The position numbers were made by a program, and so were the translations under genes. From contig NC_080416.1 in NCBI RefSeq assembly GCF_030265065.1, positions 6,447,501-6,511,500 of the forward strand: a DNA stretch of 64,000 nt. Direction: 5' to 3'. Positions 1-12,300 of this stretch are shown here, one piece after another (the stretch's first letter is position 1; each line of letters opens with the position of its first letter). This DNA comes from Corythoichthys intestinalis. Its lineage: Eukaryota > Chordata > Actinopteri > Syngnathiformes > Syngnathidae. Under the pieces are notes generated by a model. It saw only the letters and a program-made list of their open reading frames with translations, did not search any database and had not been told where the DNA came from.

Positions 1-352
1 ATATCCTGTAAAAATATTGGAGTAGAGAGACTGAAACAATGACATTTTGCGGCTCTCTTCGTCACGTTTTCCTCGTTCTGAATAATTCCCCCTCAATGGG
101 CTGTATAGTAAAACCGATGAGCCTAGTCTCCCGCAGACGTCATCCACCTGTTGGGGACGCTTGAGCCCTATAATGGTAGGCGTGGCTAACCGGCAGATTA
201 AAAGACTTAATTTCTCGTCATTTGCGCTTTCCTAAATTGTTGTTTATAGTCGAATCGTCTCAAAATATGATTCTAATTCACATTATAATGCTATTTAAGA
301 CTTTTTTTCTCCTTTCATATGCTCTTTAATGTACCTAATGTGTCTTTGCTAG

Positions 353-3300
353 AGAATACCTGGAGGTGCACCAGACAGAGTTGGACAAGCTAACGTTGCT
401 CATGAAGGACATGAAGAGGAACTCGCGGCTGGTGAGTCAAAAAACCTTAAGATAATCGCCAGTCGTGACTCAACTGCAAACGACCATTGTAATAATAATA
501 ATAATAGACCGTGGAGTCATGGTATTGTGTTTGTGTCTTTGCAGGGCGTGCTCTATGATCTTGACAAGGTGAGTGAAGCCAGGAAAAGAAATCAGGATCT
601 GAAGTATATATACACATAAGTGCTAATTTTGTTAAATGATATGTATTTAACTGGGGGTTTAGATGTTTTAAACTAGCAAAAAGGTAACTAAGGGTTACAG
701 GATTTTTTTTTTTTTATTGCAGCAAATCAAAGCCATCGAGAGGTACATGAGGCGGCTTGAGTTTCACATGAGCAAGGTAAAAAGCTTTAATTTTTATGTA
801 CTATGTCTTTGATGTTTTAACTCATTCACTGAATCACTGCATATTGACAGTAATAGACATCAAATACATTTGAACAGTTAGGTTGGATTGGATGTCTATT
901 GCAGTCAATGGCAGCCAATGAGTTCATAGGGTATGTTTTATAGATTTAAAGAATTAATTTATTTTACGATATTAAAAAAATTCTCATTCTAATGTTTTTA
1001 TTGCTTTGATTGCTACCTTATTTGGTAACACTTCATAATAACTATCTTTTTTACTAGTTAATAACTCGTTAGTAAACTGTGGATAAAGGATTTGTTGATT
1101 TGTGAAGTATTTGTTAACAGTTTGTTAAGCATTTACAGGGTGTTCCAATATGGTTGACCCCATTCTAAATGCCCATGCTAGTTGATGCATCTTAATAAAA
1201 CTATATACACTTTATGTTGAAGGTCATAAGTTTTATTTGTTAAATATACAAAGAAAAGTACAAATATTTGTTGGTTCTATGGCAGATTTTCATAAATGTT
1301 CAACATGAGCGCTGCCTGCAAAATGCCCTATCAAAATGCCTTTTCTTTTAAAGTGAACAGCATTTCTTACCTGAAAAGATAGAAATGCCAAACGTTACAC
1401 ACAAAAACTTGAAACGTTTCTACACAAACTGTGCTTCAGGTTAAGAACACCCTGTAAATGCTTAACAAACTGTTAACAAATACTTCACAAATCAACAATA
1501 AATCATTTATCAGCAGTTTACTAATGATCTATTAACTAGTAAACGGATAGTTATTATAAAGTGTTACCATTTATTTTACTATTTTATAATGACTACTTTA
1601 AATTTTTATAGTAGTATTAACTATGTGGCCATATTTGATACATGAATTTTAAACAATATATTTTTCCCCCTGAAAAAACCTAAAGTATCATAGAAATATG
1701 ATACAAATTTAGCAAAATAATATTTTGAATTATGTAGTTTGTTCCAATGACCATTAAAGACACACCCACTTCACTGACGGCCAATCAGAGCAAAGAGTAT
1801 GCAAATTAACTCCAGGCGGATGCATATTAATGAGAAACAGGTAAAATGGCATCCAAGGTTGTGAAAAATATTATTTTTAAAAAAGGAAACTTTAGTGGCT
1901 CGTTAAAGAATTTTAATTTGCTGTCAATTATTTGGTGGTTTAGGGTTGAAAGAGTTAAAATGACAATATTATTTAGTATTTTAAGGTCACCTGTTTTGAG
2001 TCTTATTTATGTTGAAGAAAAATCCAGATTGCGCAGATTATACAATTATTCTCCTTCCAAAGTACAACGTTTTGTAATTTCTGAAGAGAAACTAGGACGC
2101 CGAGACGTTTCGGTTGCCAGTTTTTCTTTTGTCCTCCTTTTTTTTTTTTTCCTTGAGACGTGCGTTCATCATCTTCAAGGTCGCTCAACTTCCCTTTTGT
2201 CACGCGCGTGTCGTCGCCTCTCGGCCAATCAGACCTGACAACGGCGCGCTCGTGCTCTTCCGGGGTTGCCATGGCTACCGGAAGGCCAGCTTTTCAACGG
2301 GAGGAATCTAAGCGGGGGCGTGTGCTTTTAATTCGCTTGCGAGCACCCCGCCGGCCAATGATAAGGTCTTCCTGGTCAGGAGAAAAACCAAGTCCTCAAG
2401 GGAGAAAAGGAGAATTTGAAAAAGAGTCGGTTGGGGGGGAAGTGAGTGCGTGTGGTCACGAGGCGTTAAAAACAAACACTGAAAGGCTTTGTGAAGAGCG
2501 CGAATGAATCGTCTTCTGTTCTCCTGGCGCAAAAATAGAAACGCAACGACTCACGTGTGAATTTTTAGGAAGGAGGTCAGGGAAAAAAAGTTTTCAAAAA
2601 ACAAAAAGAGGGACCTGAGAGGATACATATCTTTTTTTTTTTAAAAAAAACACTTGAATATATAAGATTGTTTCATGTAGACATTTCGAGTGAGAACCTC
2701 TTGTGATACAAGGCTCACGTTAACAATGACCTCACGATATGGCGATACAACAGTTATCGTTACATACTATAGGTCAGGAAATGATTTTACACTGTGAATT
2801 TAAATGAGTTTATCACTCGTATACGTCCAATCCATTTGAACTGGGAGGGCGGCAGCAAATGAACATTCAACTTCAAACGGCTTGGATATCTATGGCCGTC
2901 AATGGCAGCCAATGAGTTCATTTTGGGGTCATTTCATGTCATTTCCTGTTGATTTTGGGAAATTTACAGGTCGACTCCTGTTGATTTTGGGTTATTGAAC
3001 AGGGGCGGACCTTAGGGGAGTGCTGGAAGTGCGGCGGCACCCAGATTTGCCCAGTTTGCTGCTGTAATGGGAGTGGTTGTGCGTTGGGAGGGTCAAACAG
3101 AATAGTACGATAATGTACGGAACTGTAATATTGTGTTAAACAATGTTTTTAGCAGCCCTTTTAATTTTTGTCTTCGTCTTACTGTTTTGGACGAAAATAC
3201 TTATTAGTCTTAGTCATATTGTAGTTATTTCAAAATGTGTTTGTCTTCGTCTTGTTTAAGTCAACGAAAAACCAGACAAATTTCGTCTAGTTCTAGTCGA

Positions 3301-6300
3301 CGATTCTCAACATGTTTTCATTTATAAACTTCAAAAGTAGGGCTGTCAAACGATTAAAAATTTTAATCGACTTAATTACAGCTTAAAAATTAATTAATCG
3401 TAATTAATCGCAATTCAAACCATCTATAAAATGTGCCATATTTTTCTGTAAATTATTGTTGGAATGGAACCATAAGACACAAGATGGATATATACATACA
3501 TTCAACATAAGTTACATAAGGACTGTATTTGTTTATTATAACAATAAAAATGGCATTAACATTATTAACATTCTGTTAAAGCCATCCATGGATAGAAAGA
3601 CTTGTAGTTCTTAAAAGAAAAACGTAACCTGCCATTGTTGATGTCAATAATTACTTACACAATGTTCATGGGTGCTGAAGCCTATAAAATCAGTCGCACC
3701 CAAGCGCCAGCAGAGGGCTGCAAAACTCCATAAAACACAACAAGTGAGTGTTTCACTGTACTGTCATTTAAATCTGTCTGAGCGGGGCATCTGCGTTAAT
3801 TGTGTCAAATATTTTAACGTGATTAAAAAATTAATTAACGCCCGTTAACGCGATAATTTTGACAGCCCTATTCAAAAGTTTTAGTCGTTGAATAAATAAA
3901 TAAAAGGTTTCCAACAATTTCGAATAAACATTGACGGACGAACACATAATTGTAGTGTCTACAAGGACATCAACATCTTCATGATGATAATACACACTCA
4001 GCAGGAAAACCGCACATTTGCAATAAATAAAATTCACCTGGACGCCATGAACTAACTGTATGTAAAAAGTTTTCCAAGAGTTTAAGAACACACAGAGTCA
4101 CTGCGCAAAATGCTAATGCAAACGCTATGCTAATGCTAGAAGTTAGTTTAGTGTGTGATGATCACTCAGCACGGACCTATAAAGGCTCATAGACTTCATA
4201 ATGATATTGACGGGTCAGATTTGACCTTCACAGTAGGGGGCCATCCCACAATCCGCTTCAGTTATTCGCAGTTGGTCGAGGCGACACATGCAACGATCCA
4301 ACGCCAGATTTAGGTTGAAAAAGTATGAAAGCTGTCCCGGATACAAACAGGAAGGATTGTCTCAGGAGTGATTTGTTCAAGGATTCAAGGTAATTTTGTT
4401 TTTTCACCAGAATTTTCAACATAAAAAGCTCTTTATTGTAAGGCTGCCGCCACATTGTCTAACAGACTAGCATCATTCTCGACATATTTATATAAAATAA
4501 ATGCTAACTGCCAGGTTTTTTGCTCTTTTAACAAAGAATCAAGACATATTTTACGTTCAAAACTATAAAGAATTTGGGGATTTAAGCATTTTTTTCACAA
4601 GAATTTTCAAGCTCTTTGTTGTAAGGCTGCCACCACATTGACTAAAAGACTAGCATCGTACTTTGAAAATTTACGTAAAATAAATGCTAACTGCTAACTT
4701 TTTTTTTGCTTTTAACCAGGAATCGAGACTGTCTTAAGTCCTTATCTATAGAGAATCCAGGGATTTAAGCATTTATTCACAAGAATTTTCATTGGAAAAG
4801 CTCTGTTTACATATAGCGGCTGCCACATTGACTAGCATCGTATTTCGACATATTTATGTAAAATAGATGCTAACTGCATGGTTTTTTTTTTTTTTTTGCT
4901 TTTAACCAAGAATCAAGACTATTTTGTGTCCATATCTATAAAGAATTCAGGGATTTAAATATTTATTTACAAGAATTTTAACCAGAAAAGCTCTGTTTAC
5001 ATAAGGCGGGCGCCAAATCGACTAACAGACTAGCATCGTACTTCGACATATTTACGTAAAATAAATGCTAACTGCACTTTTTTTTTTTTTTTTTTTTGCT
5101 TTTAAACAAGAATCAAGACTGTTTTACGTCCATATCTATAAAGAATTTAGGGAAGAATTTTCATCGAAAAAAGCTGTCTCTGAATCCACTGGGTCAGCTT
5201 TGAAGGCCACGCCAACAATGCAGGCCCTCTATTAATCGGCACCGCACCCCGTCAATATCATTATGAAGTCTATGAAAGGCGAAAGCAACACGGCATAGCC
5301 AAGATAAGAAAACAAAACTAACAAAGCAGCACCTGTCACGTTTCACAAAAGAAGCCCGGAATGGGCACACGCCTAATCACCTGTGTAAGCCTGTGTGTGG
5401 GTCGGGGACAGGTGCAGCACATCGCATGAGTGACACGATCAAACACTGCTAAGATGCGTGCTAACTATACATACGATAAGAAATATCACACATTGTGAAT
5501 GTATGACGGAAACTATGGTGAATTTTCACCAGACGACAGTTAGCATCTTGTCATGTTTTGGTCTCCCGAGACATGTTTTAGACATCGTCGTGAAAAAAAT
5601 CTTCCTTGATGAAATATTTTCATTATCATTATTGTTGACGAAAACAACACTGGTATTAAAGTGTTTACCGGTTTGTGGGCATGGTTGGGCGAGGGGAGGG
5701 TCAAACAGAAAGGTAATATGATGCTCGAAGCTGAAATATAGCGTTTAAAGGTTAAAATATCTCTTACACACCCCCAACCTCTTGCTTGATTGGTTGTTGG
5801 CTGCATAAAAATTTCCATTAGCACCACCCCACACATCAGATGATCATCTTGAAGGGCCTGGAAAGTGTGGAGGGGCCCGCGAATAATCAACCCCTAAGTA
5901 ACCCACCCACCGGATGTTCACCTTGGGGGGGCCCGTTTTTACTTATCGCACGTGGGCCGTGTTCACATTTCTTCCGCCACTGTCACACCACTAATATACA
6001 TTGTAAAATCCAACTCTAACTGGATAATACTTTTTAAACCCTTGATAGGACACTCTTTGGCTGCCATTGATGGTGCTCGATATCCAATCGGTTTTAATTG
6101 GGGGGCGAATGGACGTTGAACGTAGCCAGATATTAATGTTCAATTTTGCGTGCCAGCTGCTATGAGCTTTGACATGTCAACAGCCAATCAGCACCTTCTT
6201 GTGTGTTATATGTTAATCCAGTAATGAGAGATTCAAGTGCAGCTGCTACACGGCCCCCCTGAGACTAAATGCGTACGCGTGTTTGTCTGTAGATTTTTTT

Positions 6301-9300
6301 TCTTGACTGAAATGTCAGGATGAGCTCATTTTGGACTCGTTATACTCCATCAAAGCTGACGTGAATGCAAAACACGAGGTTTAAGCCTTTCATGCATGCG
6401 TAATGGTTTAATTTAACGCTAATAATGCACTCATTGAACTCACTGGCTGCCTTGACGACGCTACTGAAAGTTGAACATTTTCTTCGGTTTAAATGAATTG
6501 GACGTCTGTTGTTGTCAATGGCATTCGATGACAAAAGAAAAATCAATTTTAGAGTGTTATTTGGAGCCATAAACAGTGTGCATTTCTGTTTTTATCCATT
6601 TTAATTACATTAATTTAGTATATAGCTAATATTTCGTTTTTTTTAATGACCAAAAATAGTCACAATATAGGTGTTAATAAGTGTCAACGTTTGAATAGTT
6701 GTAACTCCCTGAAAGTGTTAATATAGTCATCCGTCTTGAATGCGCTTGTCGACCCCCAAACCCTTGTTGATGTTTGATGTGACCCGCCTAGTTTTATAAT
6801 CTTGTGTGTATTTTTGTTCATGTGTGTGTTTTCAACAGTGTGTGTGTTGAGGATGACGTTGATACGTTTAAGAGGATTTTGGCAGCGGCGCTCCAAATCC
6901 GTCTTGCGCCGATTAGAGTGAGATGAACGAGCGTCTAAATCCTATCGAAGCAAGCGTTTTGACATGTTTATAAGGAGAATCGCTTTACCTGCAGCTAATG
7001 TGATTAGCTCCTGTGTGCTTAAATGTGACGTCTGATTGCGGCACAAAAGTTTTATTTTCCGTTGGCTGATGATTGGCTCATGATGTGATTACTGATACAG
7101 TATGATGATTGAAGCAGATACAAAATATATAAATTATTGAAATTTTGCCATTTCATAAAATATTTTGTCTTAGTTTTTATAGTTTGCAGTTATTTACATT
7201 TAACAAATATACATAAAGCATAATAATACTATAATAATAATAATAAATAAGTACATTAAAACAGTATTACTGAAGAAATTGTAATTGCAGAAAATTTAAT
7301 TGAAAAATGCAGTTAAAAATGAGCAAATCCTAAAATAAAAAACAAATATAGAAACATTTTCAATAGTACATTTTTAAAAAGGGAGAAATTATTATTGAAT
7401 TCCTTGTTTTTATTTATTTCATTTTTTTAAAATCATAAATAATTTTAATTTATTTATTTTATTTATTTCGTATTTTATTTTGAAATCCTTTAATTTTTTA
7501 AAAAATGTTTTCCTTTTTTTTATTTTCCAATTTTAAGTTGTATTTTTCAATTTTATATATTTAGTTATTTTTTATTGTTATTATTTTTAATGTTTTTCAT
7601 GTATTCCCCCAATACTTTTTGATGTATATTTGTTAAATGTAAAGTTTGTAAACAGATATGAATTTGATTTTTTTTTTTTTTTCAATTATTTAATAATATT
7701 GTATTTATTTTTTTTATTTGTTTTTCTGGACTTTTTTCCCCCCCAATATATATTGTTTTGTATGTTTGTAATTTGTATATAAATAGTTTTTTTTTAAAAT
7801 TGCAATTATTTATTTATTTATTTATTTATTTTACATTATTTTGTATTTTTATAATTATTGAAAATATTTTTAAAATATTTGATTACCTTGTATTCATTTT
7901 TTTACATTATTTTGTATTTTTATAATTATTGAAAATATTTTTGAAATATTTGATTACCTTGTATTCTTTTTTTTTTCTGGTTTAATAGTTTGGCATCGTA
8001 AGTTGAATTTTTCTCATTGTTTTTAATATGTAATTTTTCTTAATCATCATTTTTTTTCTTTTTTACGGATTTACTTTTTTATGTGTTTTTTTGCATTGGG
8101 TTTGTATGCCAGCGTAACAGCTGCGTACACATGCGGCGCACGCTGCAGACTGTCAGACGTGGCCTGGGCCCAGCTGGCTTAGGGAGGACGGGGTTCGCGC
8201 GGGGGGGTTTACATAAGCGCTGACTCATCGCTTTACCACCTCCATGAAAGAGTTGCGTCATCGCTACTGTTCTCCTCCTGCATTTTTCAGTTGAAACAAT
8301 GTCATTTTACATTTCCGCTCCACCCAAAAAGATTTCACGTCAATATAAGTGCGCATTTGTTAAAAGAAATTGCTTGTATTTACGTAGGTAGACGAGCTGT
8401 ACGAGGCTTTCTGCATCCAGAGCCGCCTTCGCGATGGCGCGAGCCGCATGAAGCAGGCCTTCACCTCCTCGCCCTCCACCAAGGCGACCAAGGAGAGCAT
8501 CGCTGAGGTCAACCGGCGATACAAGGAGTATACAGAGGTGCTTATCTTAACTTGTTCAGTGCCATTGAGGATGATTGACGTCCAATTATGCGGCTAAAAT
8601 AAAATGAGAAATTTGAAAGTTCATCACTAGTAGACGTCCAATCCATTTGAAGTGGGAGGGTGGCAGCGAATGAACGAATGTTAATTCGCTGCCACCCTCC
8701 CACTTCAAATGGATTGGACGTCAAGTGCCGTCAATGGTAGACAGTGAGTTAAAAAGTTTAGGCTGTCTAGGACATGCCATAGAAGACAAAATTTAGTAAT
8801 TTTGGGGGGGAAATTCAGCCCCTGAAGCCAGTTTGACATGACATTATTAGAGTTGGTGGACATGTGTAAACCCATGAAAAAGTCTCAAGAAGACATGATT
8901 GAAAAGATACAGGAAATCAGCCATTTTGATTTGACGCAATTCGTCACAGGTTATTTTGCCTATTTTGAAAGCCCTTGGAGTTATTTGGAAATGCAGCCCC
9001 CGAAGCCACTTTGACTTGGCATCGTGAAATTTGGTGGATAGGTTTATCGTATGTAGACCTACAAAAAAGTCTCAAGAAACCATGTTTGAAAAGACACTGG
9101 AAGTCAGCCATTTTGATCTGAAACTAATATCTGACAATAATTGACAATAATCTGACAAAGCCACTTTGACTTGGCATCATGAAATTTGGTGGACAAGTCT
9201 ATTATGAGTAGACCTACAAAAAAGTCTCAAGAAGCCATGTTTGAAGAGATAGAAAAAGTCAGCCATTTTGATGTGAAGCAACTAGTCTCAGGTTATTTTG

Positions 9301-12300
9301 CCTAATTTAGAAGGCCCTTGGAGTTGTTTGAAAATTCAACCCCCGAAGCCACTTTGACTTGGCATCATGAAATTTGGTGGACTAGTTTATCATATGTAGA
9401 CATACAAAAAAGTCTCAACGAGACATGTTTGAAAAGATACAGGAAGTCAGCCATTTTAATTTGAAACTTAATATCTGTGGATCATTTTGGCTTTTTTGGC
9501 CAGTCCTTTGAAATAGATAAAAATTCAGCCCCCAAAGGCCGTTTGATTTGGCATCATGAAATTTGTTGCTATCATATGTAGACCTACAAAAACAGTCTCA
9601 AGAAGCTATGTTTGAAAAGACACAGTCCCAAACCCAGTTTGATTAGGCATCATGAAATTTGGTGGACATGTCTAACATGTGTAGACCCATGAAAAAGTCT
9701 CAGAAAGACACACTTGAAAAGATACAGAAAGTCAGTCATTTTGATTTAAAACTAATATCTGAGCATCATTTGGGCTATTTTTTTGGCAATCTTTTGAACT
9801 GTTTAAAAAAAATCAGCCCCAAAGGCCGGTTTGATTTGGCATCATGAAATTTGGTGGTGGGACATATCTATCATGGTTAGACCTACAAAAAAGTCTCAAG
9901 AAGCCATGCTTGTAAAGACACAGTAACTCTGCCTCAACAGGGTCAATTTGGAATACTCAGTTTGGAAGAATTATATTAGTTTGTGATTTTAAGGTCATGT
10001 CCTTTTTTTTCGCGTCCTATCTCTAGAACATGAGCGCCTTTGAGAGCGATCTGGAGAACCTACTCGGGGAATTTCACATCAAGATGAAAGGTGAGCATTG
10101 GTGACTGTGCAAAATTGTTTGATTGTAGCACTATTTTTAGTGTCAGTTGCATTAAACTAAAGCCCGAAATTTGACACTACGCTTACCAAAATTACATTAA
10201 AGGGAAAAAAAAAACTTTTTTTTTTTGTTGCAAGGATTGGCAGGTTTTGCCCGACTCTGTCCGGGAGACCAGTACGAGGCAAGTCATCTTTGGATAATAT
10301 TAAAGATTGACATGTATTATTAGTAACATTTTGATCCACGGCGGCGCAGATCTTCATGCGTTACGGTCGCCAGCGATGGAAACTTAAGGGGAGGATCGAA
10401 GTAAACTCCAGGCAGAGTTGGGACGGCGACGAGATGGTCTTCATGCCACTCATTAGCGACCTCATTAACATCAAGGTAATTGCACTTTAGCCACTCCGGC
10501 GAATGTACTTTTTGTCGGAAAACGTAAAGATTGAGTTGTTGTAGGTGACGGAGCTGAAGGGGCTAACCACGCACCTGCTGGTGGGCAGCGTGATATGCGA
10601 GACTAAGGAACTGTTCACCGCCATGCCTCAGGTGGTGGCCGTGGACATCAACGACCTGGGCACCATCAAGCTCAACTTGGAGGTCACTTGGTAGTAAGTA
10701 CTCGTGCGCTTCCAGAGTTGGTGTTGAATTTTAAAAAGTTCATTTTACGTGTCTTCTGGACTATGAGTCGTATTTTTTTTTCATTGAGGTTCAACTTATC
10801 CAGAAAAAAGGTTAATTATCCCCTTATTAAAATATGGGGACACTTGCGGATTAGCAAATAATCCTAGATGTCAAATTCAATTTGACATCCAATCTTCTCA
10901 GTCAAATTGAATTGGACGTCTATCACCATCTATGGCAGCCAATGAGTTGAAAAATGCTGCAAATGAGTTAAATGAAAAATGATTTTTTAAATGTATTTGT
11001 GAAGCAAGATTTGTTTGATATTTTAATTATTTTTATTTTGTTTTAAAATATTTTTTATTTAATTTTATTCTGCAGAAACTTCTGAATTACCTCTATTTTT
11101 TTCTTAATTTTAAAATTATTTTTAAAGGCTTTTAGAAAAAGTATGTATATGATTGTTATTTTTTTCCCCCCATTTAACAGGCCAAATTTTTTAAAATGAA
11201 AATGAAGGATTTTGCCAAAGGAATAGGGGCTATTTAGCTTGTTCTCCATGTTTTTGTTATTTCGCTAATGTAAAATTTTTGTTCATACTACTAGTGTGAA
11301 CCATAGACTTCAAAAATCTATATTATGAAGTCTATGTATGAACAATATGGTATTTCTGGACATAAGTTTTGGTTTTTGTGGTGCAGCCCCTTCGATGTGG
11401 AGGACCTGACGCTGTCGTCGAGCAACATTAGCAAAGCGGCGGCGATACAGCGGCGGGTGTCCATCTACAGCCAGGGCACGCCCGAGACGCCCACCTTCCA
11501 GGACGCGTCTTTCTTTGTAAGTAACAGCCGACGTGGCGCCGACATTAGCATGTACATCACCCCCCGCGTATGCCTGCCTGCTCCCGACTAACCCTGGCCC
11601 CCTTAACCGCACAAAGACGTGGCGCTCGCCTCAACGTCCGTCCTTTCTGCACGCGCTCAGAGACGCCCTGCTGGAGAAGTTTAGGCGCGTGCGCTCGTTT
11701 GGCGACTTGTCATCACCCAGGCCCAAATCCAGCCTGGAGGTCTACGTGAGTGGTGTTTGGCGTGGTGGCCTCTTTTTTGGCAAAGACCCCTTTCCCAACC
11801 CCGTTTGGCGTGTCTGCATGAGCCCCCTAGTTTTTTATAGATGTCTTGACTTTTTTTTTTTCTTCACAAAATCACTTTTCCTCCTAAATAGGGCACTCAT
11901 TGGCTGCCATTGACGGCATTAGACATCCAATCCACTTTGACTGGTAGCAGGCGAATGAATGTTCGTTCAATCGCTGCTAACTCTTCCCAGTCAAATTGGA
12001 TTGGGCGTCTATCCCCATCAATGGCAGTGATACATGATCAAGCAAAGCCAGCTGAAATGTCAACAATCTGGTAAAGTGACTTTTGTCTTTCTCCTGTCAG
12101 TCAACATTACCGGACGACGTTTTTGAAAACGGCAGCGTGTCAGAATGCAAGCGCCTGTCGTACGCCTTCTCTGACGCGTCCAGCCCGAGCCCGGCGCCCA
12201 GCTCGCATTCGCCGGCGCCGTCCAACCCAGAGATCACCGTCACACCGCCCGACACGGACGCGTCGGCCTCGCCCTGTCGGATACGGGAGGGCTCTATCGC

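Noticed and set aside
2160-2507. 115-residue frame in the CpG-rich patch
   Set aside because: Low-complexity Arg/Ser-rich, and I recognise no conserved sequence; kept only as a possible promoter.
3001-5984. Possible single 3-kb transposon between 'caggggcgga' and 'ccgccactg'
   Set aside because: The ends look alike but the flanks do not form a target duplication, and other complete elements lie between.
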